A DNA stretch of 51,688 bases from Geitlerinema sp. S16. GTDB lineage: Bacteria; Cyanobacteriota; Cyanobacteriia; Cyanobacteriales; Geitlerinemataceae. A program made the position numbers and the translations under genes. Positions 1 through 7,997 of this stretch are shown piece by piece. Below the pieces are notes generated by a model. It worked only from the letters and a program-made list of their open reading frames with translations, searched no databases and had not been told where the DNA came from. Where the stretch lies: NCBI GenBank assembly GCA_011390275.1, contig JAABST010000032.1, positions 1 through 51,688 on the forward strand. Direction: 5' to 3'. Position 1 is the stretch's first letter, and every line of letters begins with the position of its first letter.

Positions 1-30
1 TGGGCAAGTGGTTTCTTGAAATACCAGCCT

Positions 31-435
31 TTATCCCTTGATTGGACACTTATTTCCGTTGAGTACTCTTAGCGTTTGCCGATAAATTTGATTCGTTGGC
101 ACAATCCACAACACCAACCCCATCTGTCTTTTCAGGTAGTGGGCGTTTATCAATCCGATCGCATGGGTTGCCAACAGCGTTTTGCCGCCTCCCGTGGGCA
201 CTTTGATGCAGAAGTTAGGTAACGGCTCACCCAAACCATTTTTCTTCTCATGATGAATTGCCCCTTGAAAGGTACGTCCTCCTTTCGCTCTCTCCCAGGT
301 TTTGCGCGTAAAGTCAAATGCCGTGTCTGGATCAGCGGCAAGAGCCTTTTCATACTTAGCGCGAAACCCAGCCAAATGCTCAAGGTAGACCTTCACCTCA
401 TTGATGCAGTATTTTTGGTAGTCCTTGAGTTCCAT
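31..435 (-). pseudogene. res: Truncated type III restriction enzyme Res subunit (N-terminal helicase fragment)
   Basis: Only 134 residues are present, against roughly 900 or more for a complete Res subunit, the ATP-dependent translocase/endonuclease of a type III restriction system. The fragment carries the N-terminal region and a clear Walker A motif, VPTGGGKT, at residues 79-86, followed by helicase motif Ia-like sequence ending IVPTNQIYRQTLRVL. After about residue 126 the sequence stops looking like the family and ends at a stop (NGNKCPIKG). The start ATG lies 10 bases downstream of the hicB stop. The gene therefore looks broken by a deletion, insertion or rearrangement at about position 30-60. 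The rest of res could lie beyond the window edge after an inserted element. The family assignment is firm; restriction activity from this fragment is not expected. Confidence 0.8.
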
Positions 436-444
436 CGTGATAAT

Positions 445-669
445 TTAAGCGACAGCGCAAATTGTACTCGGTTGAGGCAAAGGTTCCTTAGAGGTTTCAT
501 AGGCCATGACTAACGATTCGAGAGCTTCAATTCCCTGGGTGACAGCTTCCTCATAGGTTTCGCCGTGGGTGCGCCACTGCTGTCCAGGAAAGTCAGGAAA
601 GCCGACTAGAAAACAGTTATCCTCTTCTGACCACTGAATCACCATTTGATACTTAAGTCTGTTCATCAT
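445..669 (-). CDS. hicB: HicB-family antitoxin
   Basis: This 74-residue protein has the HicB-type degraded RNase H fold pattern: YQMVIQWSEEDNCFLVGFPDFPG, then HGETYEEAVTQGIEALESLV. HicB proteins bind and neutralise the HicA mRNA interferase and usually repress their own operon. It overlaps the 3' end of hicA by 17 bases, the usual toxin-first hicAB order, and ends 9 bases before the res fragment. Two adjacent ATG codons (669 and 666) are possible starts. No C-terminal DNA-binding domain is visible in this short form, so autoregulation is uncertain. Confidence 0.85.
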   Translation of the reverse strand: MMNRLKYQMVIQWSEEDNCFLVGFPDFPGQQWRTHGETYEEAVTQGIEALESLVMAYETSKEPLPQPSTICAVA

Positions 670-880
670 CTTGGTTTTCCTCTACTTCCTTTACCTGTTG
701 AATGGCTCCTAGAATCTCTTTCTCCTGATAGGGTTTAGCATCTGAACTATCTTTGCCAGAAACCGTTATTTTGCCTGCATAGAGTGAATGTATCCAGTTT
801 GTATGACTGCCTTTGCCAGAGAGTTCTTGAAATCCTGATTTTCGTAACAGTTGCTTCAGTTCTCTAATCTTTTTGGGCAT
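653..880 (-). CDS. hicA: HicA-family mRNA interferase toxin
   Basis: This is a 75-residue HicA toxin with a double-stranded-RNA-binding-like fold. The diagnostic segment GKGSHTNWIH carries the conserved glycine and catalytic histidine. HicA cleaves mRNA and tmRNA when not bound by HicB. The ATG at 880 is preferred over an upstream TTG at 898 because AAGGAA sits at ribosome-binding distance before it and the protein then begins MPKKIRELKQLL, as in the family. It lies 37 bases downstream of the mod stop codon and overlaps hicB, so it probably shares the mod transcript. Confidence 0.85.
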   Translation of the reverse strand: MPKKIRELKQLLRKSGFQELSGKGSHTNWIHSLYAGKITVSGKDSSDAKPYQEKEILGAIQQVKEVEENQDDEQT

Positions 881-917
881 TATTCTGATTCCTTTCAATC
901 ACATAGTCATCCATTCC

Positions 918-2624
918 TTATTCCTTGAATTTGTAAATTTCAAAGGGAAGCTGACAGTATTCAATGCGATATCGTTCTAATGTTTCAGTATCCAAATATT
1001 TCATTGGTGCAAAGACTAATCGTTTTTTGCAATTAGACTCAGGCAGTCCCAGCTTTTCTGCCTTATCTAAATCCAGCGATGTAGAGCGCAAGTAATTTAG
1101 GTCGGGCTGATAGAGCAGATAAACTTCAAAGTCTTTGTTTTCGCCAATAAAATTCCGTTCTCGGTCAACTTTAGCGGGATCAAACTCATCCCCTGTAGCG
1201 GTGTAGAACACATACCTTGCCAGGTCTTCATAGACAGGTAAACTATCCCCTTCTAAAATTGCCTGCATCTCAACCGGATCACCCAACTCAAAGAATGAAA
1301 AACTACCTCCCAACACATTCTTCAAGGCTTCATCTTTTGCTGTTGGAATGCCTTGAATGACTCGCCGAACCCGCTCTGCTGTGAGTGATTCAGCATAACC
1401 TTCCATCTCTATCAAGATAAACTTTCGCTTTCCTCCATCCTCTTGATTCAAAGCTAAAACAGCATGAGCCATTGTTCCTGAACCTGCAAAAGAATCAAGA
1501 ACTACATCACAATCTTTAACCGTGAAAGAAAGCAGTTGCTTGATTAGCTGAACAGGCTTAGGATTGTCAAATCTTCTTTTAGATTGAGGGAATAATTTTT
1601 TTACATCATATGCACCTATTCGACCATCAATCATTATCAGGCTTGAAAGTTTATCCTCATATTCTTTCGCATAAACTTTAAGTTCAATAATTTTGTTTTC
1701 ATTTTGTCCAAATAAAATCTTATTTTGCGCAAGAAGCTCTTTCATAGTTGCTTCAGGAAAACGATAACCCATTAAAGGTTGCTTACATGGTTTACCAGTT
1801 TCTTGGTGTATGACATCATATCTGTACCCTTCTCTTCCAGGGTTATGGACACTCTGACTTCCTGTATAGACTCCCCCGAAATCTATGTATTTATATCTGT
1901 CTAAAGGAGACAAGTAAGCTTTATTTTCTTTAAACCATTGAGAGTATGACTGCTGAAGTTTATCTGTGTCTGTGCAGTTTTTGTTCAGTTTGTCACCAAC
2001 TTCTATTAGCTTTTGTTTGATATCAGAGATGGGCGACTTCCATTCAGATGGCAATTGTGTTTTATTTTTCGCAAAGCAAAATATATACTCATGTTCTACT
2101 GCTACATTAGTTGGGTTATTGTCTGTCGCATTTTTCCAAACAATCGTTCCTACCCAATTAGACTCACCAAAAATCTCATCCATCAGCATTCGGAGATGAT
2201 GAACTTCATTATCATCAATGGAAATAAAAATAACGCCATCATCCCGCAAAAGTTCTCGCAGAAGCTTCAGGCGAGGCATCATCATGCAAAGCCATTTGTC
2301 ATGGCGTGCTAAGTCTTCCTTATCGATGGGTTGGTTGGCTTTGAGCCACTCCTGCATCATCGGCGAGTTGACATTATCGTTATAGATCCAGCCTTCATTG
2401 CCCGTATTGTAGGGTGGGTCAATATAGATACACTTCACCTTACCCGCATAGGTCGGTAACAGAGCTTTGAGGGCAAGCAGATTATCACCGTGGATAATCA
2501 GGTTATCGTGGAGGCTAATTTTATCCGTCAGGCTGGCATCAGGATTTGGCACCAAATGATGGTGTTTGAGGGTCAGATGGTGATTTTGGACGTAGGACTT
2601 GCCTTTAAAGTGAATTGTTGCCAT
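918..2624 (-). CDS. mod: Type III restriction-modification system Mod subunit (adenine-specific DNA methyltransferase)
   Basis: This 568-residue beta-class DNA methyltransferase has the catalytic motif IV DPPY at residues 69-72 ahead of the SAM-binding motif I FAGSGT at 379-384. The long variable stretch between them (about 160-330) is the usual target-recognition region. Mod methylates adenine on one strand of an asymmetric site and gives the type III complex its specificity. The ATG at 2624 begins MATIHFKGKSY. It is the first gene of a minus-strand series mod-hicA-hicB-res. Base composition is AT-richer than most of the window and HIP1 octamers are absent, which suggests acquisition. Because res is truncated, Mod may act as an orphan methylase. 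Family call is strong; the recognition sequence is unknown. Confidence 0.92.
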   Translation of the reverse strand: MATIHFKGKSYVQNHHLTLKHHHLVPNPDASLTDKISLHDNLIIHGDNLLALKALLPTYAGKVKCIYIDPPYNTGNEGWIYNDNVNSPMMQEWLKANQPIDKEDLARHDKWLCMMMPRLKLLRELLRDDGVIFISIDDNEVHHLRMLMDEIFGESNWVGTIVWKNATDNNPTNVAVEHEYIFCFAKNKTQLPSEWKSPISDIKQKLIEVGDKLNKNCTDTDKLQQSYSQWFKENKAYLSPLDRYKYIDFGGVYTGSQSVHNPGREGYRYDVIHQETGKPCKQPLMGYRFPEATMKELLAQNKILFGQNENKIIELKVYAKEYEDKLSSLIMIDGRIGAYDVKKLFPQSKRRFDNPKPVQLIKQLLSFTVKDCDVVLDSFAGSGTMAHAVLALNQEDGGKRKFILIEMEGYAESLTAERVRRVIQGIPTAKDEALKNVLGGSFSFFELGDPVEMQAILEGDSLPVYEDLARYVFYTATGDEFDPAKVDRERNFIGENKDFEVYLLYQPDLNYLRSTSLDLDKAEKLGLPESNCKKRLVFAPMKYLDTETLERYRIEYCQLPFEIYKFKE

Positions 2625-2956
2625 GGCCAGCTCGAATATCTCCAGTCTCTCAGGCTACAGGCAAACCTGACCCTTTGAGCGTATCTAGTGTATTTCTTCA
2701 GGTGTTTTCAGGCTCCACTTTAGCAAAGCAACCCTAAGCTGCTCTCCTCTCTAGACTACTAAAGCGATCCAACTATTGCATATTATTCCCCACTTGATCT
2801 TTACTGAGGAGATAAGTTGATCCATTCCGTAAAATTACCCGCTGCGCTTGTTGTCGTGACTAAAATTGACCTGCTAGGGTAGGTCGTCACGCATCGCGTG
2901 GGCGATCGTCAGTGAATCAACGTGAATCAATCTGTTTCGAGATTGTGTTTTGAGCT
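2625..2956. other. Intergenic region between divergent mod and protease genes
   Basis: These 332 bases separate the minus-strand mod gene from the plus-strand protease gene, so promoters for both should lie here. No convincing small ORF, hairpin terminator or repeat was found. HIP1-like GCGATCG sequence reappears near 2910, which marks roughly where ordinary host composition resumes after the restriction block. Confidence 0.5.
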
Positions 2957-3859
2957 ATGGTTTTTCAGCGACATTTAACGGCACTGTTTGGCGGTGCGAC
3001 CGCCGCGATCGTTTGTTCTCTGCCCCAAAGTGCCGCCGCACTGACGGGCGCTCAGGTGAACAACGTCGCCCGCGAAGTCACGACACTGATCGTGTCGGAA
3101 TATGACAACGGAACCGGCCACGGTTCGGGCTTCATTTTTTCCAATAATGGCGATGATTACTATGTTCTGACCAACCGCCACGTGGTGGAAGGTGCAGAGT
3201 CGATCGTGATCGGAACCTATGGCAACCAAGCCTACGCGGTGGATCTCGATGATGTAACGATTATGCCCGGTGCGGATCTGGCGGTGTTGAAGTTCGTCAG
3301 TGAAGATGAACACGCGGTGGCGACGCTTGCACCGGGGGAAACGACGGAGGGTCAGGACGTATTTATCTCCGGGTGGCCTGCGCCGGGGAGTACGGGACAG
3401 CTTATTCGTCAGTTTACCGATGGTCGGATTTCGGGTTTTCTGAATGAGCCGGTGGATGGCTATCAGATGATTTATACCAATGTGACCCGGCGCGGTATGA
3501 GTGGTAGCGGCGTGTTTGACTCGGCGGGTCGTGTGGTTGGGGTTCACGGCATGGGCGATTACGCGTCACCGGAGGAGATCCAAACCGAGGGCATGACGGA
3601 CGAGGAGGCGGCGAGTATTTCGCGGATGATCAAGCCGGGATTTAATTATGCGATTCCGATCGGGACGGCGATGGATCTGATGGCGAGCCAGCGGATGTAT
3701 CTGAGTATGGATGTGGATACGTCGCCGTCGCCGGATCTGGCGGGGCCGTATGTGGCGAGCGAGCCGACGGAGGCGGATACGATCGACAATATCGATTCGA
3801 TGCTCAGTACGCTGGAGCGAGTGGGGAATATTTTGAATCGGCTTGATCGCCTGTTCTAG
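2957..3859 (+). CDS. Secreted trypsin-like serine protease (S1 fold)
   Basis: A 300-residue protein with an N-terminal signal peptide (hydrophobic run about residues 7-29, ending near AAA-LTGA). The catalytic triad is readable: His75 in TNRHVVEGA, Asp107 in GADLAVLKF and Ser182 in GMSGSGVF. The Ser motif is GMSGS where classical trypsin-like proteins have GNSGG. About 100 residues follow the protease core, with an acidic linker and the end NILNRLDRL. There is no PDZ domain, so it is not a DegP/HtrA type. It is predicted to be exported to the periplasm or beyond; the substrate is unknown. The ATG at 2957 is the only start that retains the signal peptide. It converges on rplI, with a shared hairpin terminator between them. 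Confidence 0.85.
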   Translation: MVFQRHLTALFGGATAAIVCSLPQSAAALTGAQVNNVAREVTTLIVSEYDNGTGHGSGFIFSNNGDDYYVLTNRHVVEGAESIVIGTYGNQAYAVDLDDVTIMPGADLAVLKFVSEDEHAVATLAPGETTEGQDVFISGWPAPGSTGQLIRQFTDGRISGFLNEPVDGYQMIYTNVTRRGMSGSGVFDSAGRVVGVHGMGDYASPEEIQTEGMTDEEAASISRMIKPGFNYAIPIGTAMDLMASQRMYLSMDVDTSPSPDLAGPYVASEPTEADTIDNIDSMLSTLERVGNILNRLDRLF

Positions 3860-3900
3860 GCGTTATTGCTCCATTTTTCGTTAGTCAATTTTCGTTAGTA

Positions 3901-3945
3901 AAAAGCCCCCATTTTCATTATTTTCATTGAAAATGGGGGCTTTTT
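3901..3945. terminator. Bidirectional rho-independent terminator
   Basis: A near-perfect inverted repeat AAAAGCCCCCATTTTC / GAAAATGGGGGCTTTTT has an A-rich left edge and a T-run on the right. It can therefore terminate both the plus-strand protease and the minus-strand rplI transcripts, which converge here. Confidence 0.9.
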
Positions 3946-3969
3946 AGTGGGATTGATTAATCGATCAAT

Positions 3970-4428
3970 TTACAACGGGGTGACGTGAACTTCGACTTCT
4001 GCCGTGACTTCGGCGTGTACTTTCACTTGCACCTTGTAGATACCGAGTTTGTTGATCTCGGGCATCGTGATGCCACGACGATCGAGATCTTGGCCGGTGC
4101 TGGCGAGAATGGCTTCGGCCATTTCGCGATCGGTCACCGTACCGAAAATTGCATCGCCTTCGCCGAGGGGTTTCGCAATCTTGAAGCGACCCACGGATTC
4201 GAGCGCTTTTTTGCGATCTTCGGCCTCTTGTTTGATTTTGGCCAAACGCTCGGCTTCTTTTGCCTTCCGACGTTCGACCTGCTTGAGGATTCCCGGCGTG
4301 GTGTTGACGCCGAGGCTTTGGGGGATCAGGAAGTTACGAGCATAGCCCGGAGCAACTTCGACGACCTCGCCTTTACGACCGAGTTTACTAACGTCTTGGT
4401 TTAGTAACAGTTGAATACGCTTTGCCAT
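3970..4428 (-). CDS. rplI: 50S ribosomal protein L9
   Basis: A 152-residue bacterial L9 of normal length. The N-terminal rRNA-binding domain shows [31 protein letters not shown]. It is followed by the long connecting helix rich in Lys, Glu and Ala (about residues 45-75) and the C-terminal domain ending in VEVHVTPL. L9 binds 23S rRNA near the base of the L1 stalk and helps maintain reading frame. The ATG at 4428 is unambiguous. It stands alone here, without rpsF or rpsR beside it; a shared transcript with the upstream M28 gene, 146 bases away, is not obvious. Confidence 0.98.
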   Translation of the reverse strand: MAKRIQLLLNQDVSKLGRKGEVVEVAPGYARNFLIPQSLGVNTTPGILKQVERRKAKEAERLAKIKQEAEDRKKALESVGRFKIAKPLGEGDAIFGTVTDREMAEAILASTGQDLDRRGITMPEINKLGIYKVQVKVHAEVTAEVEVHVTPL

Positions 4429-4574
4429 TGTGATTTTAGTTCTTTGCTAGGGGGTTCACAGCTTCGACCGCATTGTGACCGGGGTGCGATCGCTGTGACT
4501 CACGCGTGTAGTCCCCAAGTCTGCTTTAAAGTCCGATCTTCTAGGTTAAACTACGCTGCTAATTCTTACCAGGT

Positions 4575-5717
4575 TTAATTGGCTGGAGAATCGAGCAGAA
4601 TGATCGCGGCGTCTAAAATTATCTGGGTGGATCGGGCGAAAAAGTCGGGGTTGATCGTCTCGACGGTGTCGCTGCTGCGGTGGTAGTGGGGATTGCGAAA
4701 GTTGGCGGTGTCGGTGACCATGAGTGCGCCGATGCCCTGCGCCCAAAAGGGAACATGATCGCTACGGAGCAGATTGGGAGCGATCGCCATTAGCGTCGGA
4801 ACCGCTAACGTGATGACGGGAGGATGTCCGGCGCGATCGCGATCGGTATCGCTGGCTTGGCTGACCGCATTAAACGGAGCCAGCAATTCCGGCGTTTCGG
4901 CGCTACCGACGACGCCGAGAAAATCACCGCGATCGGGCAGCGTGATCGCCAGTCCCGACGGAACCTGCTGACAGCCGGGATCATCGCAGGCGTAACCGAT
5001 CATTTCTAAAATAATCGCGCCGTACAGCTCCCGATCGAGCTGCGCCACATGATAAAAACTCCCCAGCAAACCGAACTCTTCGAGATCAAACCAGACCAAA
5101 CGCAGCGTGCGCGGGAATGTAGTTGGCGTTTCTGACTGGGGATCGCGGGATGTATCGGCCAACAGGTCGGCGATTTCCAGTAGCCCGATCGTACCGCTGG
5201 CGTTATCGTCCGCGCCGGGAGAGCGATCGCTGACGGTGTCGTAATGTGCGCCGATGAGCAACGCTGGCAGCGTCGGATCGGTTCCCGGTTTTTCCGCGAT
5301 TAGGTTGACGCCGTTGAGTTCCTGCCCATCATCGAGGGGAATGGTAAACGGTTCGCGGCGCACCTGCCAACCGCGATCGCGCAAGATTTGCTCTAAATAT
5401 TGGCGTGCAGTTTCGCGATCGGTCTCGCTAAAACGCGGCTGGCTGAACTCCGTTAAACGCTGCATCAGCCGATCGCGATCGACGCGCAAGGGCGATTGGG
5501 CGTTGGTGTTGCTGGAATTCGTCGGCATGGATGGAGTGGTTTTTAGGGGCTGGGACGACCGGTTGGGCTGACGGGAAATTGAGTCGAATCGTGGAGACTG
5601 TGGATCGGTGCTGGCGGTGGGGGCGATCGCGCAGGCGGATAGGGTCAGCAGGGTGATGATACTGCCACAGTGAGAAAGAGACCGTGTAAGCCGATCGGCG
5701 AAGTCCGTCGTATTCAT
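4575..5717 (-). CDS. M28-family zinc aminopeptidase, lipoprotein
   Basis: This 380-residue protein begins with a lipoprotein signal: hydrophobic segment then LSAC with Cys29 as the lipidation site. A Ser/Pro/Thr-rich linker runs to about residue 75. The peptidase domain shows the M28 metal and catalytic signatures: GAHYDTV (His158), GADDNASG (Asp170/171), DLEEFG (Glu213/214), LEMIGY (Glu238) and the late PHYHRSSDT histidine. M28 enzymes are two-zinc exopeptidases that release N-terminal amino acids. Membrane anchoring on the periplasmic side is predicted. The substrate is unknown. The ATG at 5717 is chosen because it retains the signal sequence. Confidence 0.88.
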   Translation of the reverse strand: MNTTDFADRLTRSLSHCGSIITLLTLSACAIAPTASTDPQSPRFDSISRQPNRSSQPLKTTPSMPTNSSNTNAQSPLRVDRDRLMQRLTEFSQPRFSETDRETARQYLEQILRDRGWQVRREPFTIPLDDGQELNGVNLIAEKPGTDPTLPALLIGAHYDTVSDRSPGADDNASGTIGLLEIADLLADTSRDPQSETPTTFPRTLRLVWFDLEEFGLLGSFYHVAQLDRELYGAIILEMIGYACDDPGCQQVPSGLAITLPDRGDFLGVVGSAETPELLAPFNAVSQASDTDRDRAGHPPVITLAVPTLMAIAPNLLRSDHVPFWAQGIGALMVTDTANFRNPHYHRSSDTVETINPDFFARSTQIILDAAIILLDSPAN

Positions 5718-5868
5718 TACGCTAAATTCAGGTTAAGCCAGAGGCAAAGGTCGGATATTGTAGCCAGTCTAAAATGTTGCGCGTGACGTACTTTAGACTT
5801 CCGGTGTCACGACATTAGACCGAGTTAACCTAACGCTTTCATCGCTTTTTATCACTGTCATCATCCCT

Positions 5869-6906
5869 ATGGTTCACGCTCCCAGTTCACCCGTTGCGTC
5901 CAACTCACTCGCCTCACCTACCTCTGACACTTGCATCCCGTTCGATCGTCAACTCTCCGCCCCGCTGACGAAACAACCGATCACCACCCTGCAAATTAAC
6001 CTCGGCAAAAAGTGCAATCTCGCCTGTACGCACTGCCACGTGGAGGCTAGCCCAAAGCGTACGGAAGAGCTGACGCCGGAAATTTGCGAGCAGTTGATTG
6101 AGTTAATCGATCGCTTTCCCCAGATCGAGACGGTGGATTTGACCGGGGGCGCTCCGGAGATGAATTACGGGTTTCGGCCACTGGTGGCGGCGGCGCGATC
6201 GCGTGGTAAAACGGTGATTGTGCGATCGAATCTGACGATTTTCGCGATCGACGGTTACGGCGATTTGCCGGACTATTTCGCCCAGCAGCGTGTCCGGGTG
6301 GTGGCGTCGCTGCCCTGTTATCTGGCCGATAATGTCGATAAAATGCGCGGCTCGGGCGTATTTGATGGCTCGATTCGCGGTTTGCAGCAGCTCAACGCCC
6401 TCGGTTACGGCTCCGATCCGGCGTTAATTCTCGACTTGGTTTACAATCCGCCGCTACCGATCGCGCCGGAAAAATTCGCCCTGCCGCCTGCTCAGGCCAA
6501 TCTCGAAGCGGCCTATCACGATTACCTCGATCGCGAATTCGGCGTGCGGTTTAACCATTTGCTGACGATCGCCAATTTGCCGATCGGTCGCACGAAGCAC
6601 TTTTTGCAGCGTCACGGCCTCGATCGTGCCTACACGCAATTTCTCGCCGATAATTTCAACCCCGCCACTGTGGATGGTCTGATGTGCCGTAACCAGTTGT
6701 CGATCGACTATCTCGGCAACGTGTTCGACTGCGATTTTAATCAGATGGAAGATCTACCGGCTCGCGATCGGGCGGGTCAGGTGTTGACGGTGGCGCGGCT
6801 GTTGGAGTTGGGGACATTAGAGGCGATCGGCTGTGTGGGTACGGCGAATTTTTGCTATGGCTGTACGGCAGGGGCGGGGTCGAGTTGTGGCGGGGCGTTG
6901 GTGTGA
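5869..6906 (+). CDS. arsS: Radical SAM arsenosugar biosynthesis protein ArsS
   Basis: This 345-residue radical SAM enzyme has the CxxxCxxC cluster motif CNLACTHC (Cys49, Cys53, Cys56) and the family-specific cysteine-rich C-terminus with CYGCTAGAGSSCGG. ArsS adds the 5'-deoxyadenosyl group to dimethylarsenite on the route to arsenosugars. The N-terminal region ITTLQINLGKKCNLACTHCHVEASPKR and the internal MCRNQLSIDYLG plus FDCDFNQM are typical. An arsM methyltransferase is not adjacent, so its partner must lie elsewhere. ATG at 5869. The gene ends in the usual GGAL(V) and is followed after 30 bases by a MITE-like element. Confidence 0.93.
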   Translation: MVHAPSSPVASNSLASPTSDTCIPFDRQLSAPLTKQPITTLQINLGKKCNLACTHCHVEASPKRTEELTPEICEQLIELIDRFPQIETVDLTGGAPEMNYGFRPLVAAARSRGKTVIVRSNLTIFAIDGYGDLPDYFAQQRVRVVASLPCYLADNVDKMRGSGVFDGSIRGLQQLNALGYGSDPALILDLVYNPPLPIAPEKFALPPAQANLEAAYHDYLDREFGVRFNHLLTIANLPIGRTKHFLQRHGLDRAYTQFLADNFNPATVDGLMCRNQLSIDYLGNVFDCDFNQMEDLPARDRAGQVLTVARLLELGTLEAIGCVGTANFCYGCTAGAGSSCGGALV

Positions 6907-6936
6907 TTGCGATCGGGCGGGCGGGGTGCGGATTTG

Positions 6937-7054
6937 ATACCAAATCCGGATCAGTGAGAAGCACAATTGCATTGATCGTTTTTAGTGCAAACCCGCACTT
7001 CGACTCCGCTCAGTGCTCATCGGCAACCGCTACTTTGTCAGCCGGATTTGGTAT
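6937..7054 (-). mobile_element. MITE-like element, copy A (118 bp)
   Basis: A non-coding 118-bp element bounded by perfect 13-base inverted repeats, ATACCAAATCCGG (6937-6949) and CCGGATTTGGTAT (7042-7054). The shared 26-base core lies at 6993-7018 in inverse orientation to the other copies (reads CCGCACTTCGACTCCGC...). TGA occurs immediately outside TA at both ends, compatible with TA or TGA target duplication. There is no transposase inside, so mobilisation would need an enzyme supplied elsewhere. It sits between arsS and the VapC stop codon. Confidence 0.75.
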
Positions 7055-7061
7055 GAGAACG

Positions 7062-7451
7062 CTATGACAGATATCGAAATCCGCGTTCGCCGTCTAATTT
7101 TGCATCAAAGCTAACTATTTCTGTACAGCCTGCGTGCTGAGATGTTGCCCCAATCAAGTAATCAGAGAAGTCGGCTTTACCTCGTTTATATCGCTGTAGT
7201 GCCTGATCAATGTTCGAGCGGTTTTCAAATTCAAAAGCTGGGCTGTGCAGCATGGCTTCTAATACTTTGATGATTGCGTCTTTATGAAAGCCATATTTTG
7301 ACCCTTTCAGCACCCAAACAAGTTCACATAGGACAATATTAGTTACGAAGTTCGGAGAATTCTGTTTGATCGTCGCTGCCGCTTTTTGCCATTGTTGTTC
7401 GTCATCTTTGGTGAGGTATCGAACGAGAATGTTGGTATCAAGTCCAATCAT
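7062..7451 (-). CDS. PIN-domain ribonuclease toxin, VapC-like
   Basis: A PIN-domain protein of 129 residues from the preferred ATG at 7451. The acidic active site is visible: Asp4 in MIGLDTNILVRYL, Glu in LCELVWVLKG, Asp in KADFSDYLIGA and Asp in VSFDAKLD. VapC toxins are Mg-dependent RNases that cut tRNA or rRNA. A longer reading from 7487 would add 12 residues inside the antitoxin gene and lacks support. The start overlaps the last 14 bases of the antitoxin gene, so translation is probably coupled. Together with its AbrB-type partner it forms a type II toxin-antitoxin pair. Confidence 0.87.
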   Translation of the reverse strand: MIGLDTNILVRYLTKDDEQQWQKAAATIKQNSPNFVTNIVLCELVWVLKGSKYGFHKDAIIKVLEAMLHSPAFEFENRSNIDQALQRYKRGKADFSDYLIGATSQHAGCTEIVSFDAKLDGERGFRYLS

Positions 7452-7683
7452 TGGCTCCCTCAACGATCGCAGCGTCCATCTCTTCAAGCGAGGCAGGCTC
7501 GATGTTGGGATGATGCAAGATTCCGGACAGTGTTTCTACGGCGACATTGAGGGGAAAAATCTTGACGAAGCCGTCTTCGTCGATCACGAATTCAATGCGA
7601 CTACCGGTTACGAGGTTGAGATGTTGCCGAATTTCATCGGGGAGGGTGATTTGTCCGGTGTCGGTGACTTTTGTGGTGAGCAT
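7438..7683 (-). CDS. AbrB/MazE-type antitoxin (VapB-like)
   Basis: An 81-residue protein whose N-terminal half is a SpoVT/AbrB swapped-hairpin DNA-binding domain: TKVTDTGQITLPDEIRQHLNL followed by GSRIEFVIDEDGFVKIFP. The acidic C-terminal tail (EEMDAAIVEGANDW) is the likely toxin-binding part. It is expected to repress its own promoter and to neutralise the PIN toxin whose start codon overlaps its last codons. ATG at 7683. Confidence 0.85.
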   Translation of the reverse strand: MLTTKVTDTGQITLPDEIRQHLNLVTGSRIEFVIDEDGFVKIFPLNVAVETLSGILHHPNIEPASLEEMDAAIVEGANDWT

Positions 7684-7997
7684 GGGATTTTCTATTGAGG
7701 GTTTATTGGCGGGCGGGGGGTGCGGTGGGGTCGCCAGGGCAAGGCTCGGTGTCGGCAGGCTGGTGGTTGTTTTTGGGGATCGCGCAGGAGGGCGTGAACG
7801 AAGCGGTAGTCACCGCCGACGCGATTAATCAGAGGAATTTGATTCGGTCATGAACAAAAAACGGCTAATTGTCGCCCCCCATTTTAATCTGTTCTTTAAT
7901 TCGTAATGCTGGCTGCTTGCCTGAACGGGTTAATATTTGAACAAGTATCAATTCAAGACTTAATCCAAGTTGTCCACCTAATCCAACCATTCCCACC
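7684..7997. other. Intergenic region upstream of divergent toxin-antitoxin pair and AddB-like gene
   Basis: These 314 bases hold the promoters of two divergent units. A G-rich stretch with runs of GGGCGGGGGG near 7710-7725 is the only compositional oddity. No coding sequence, repeat or terminator could be supported. Confidence 0.4.
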
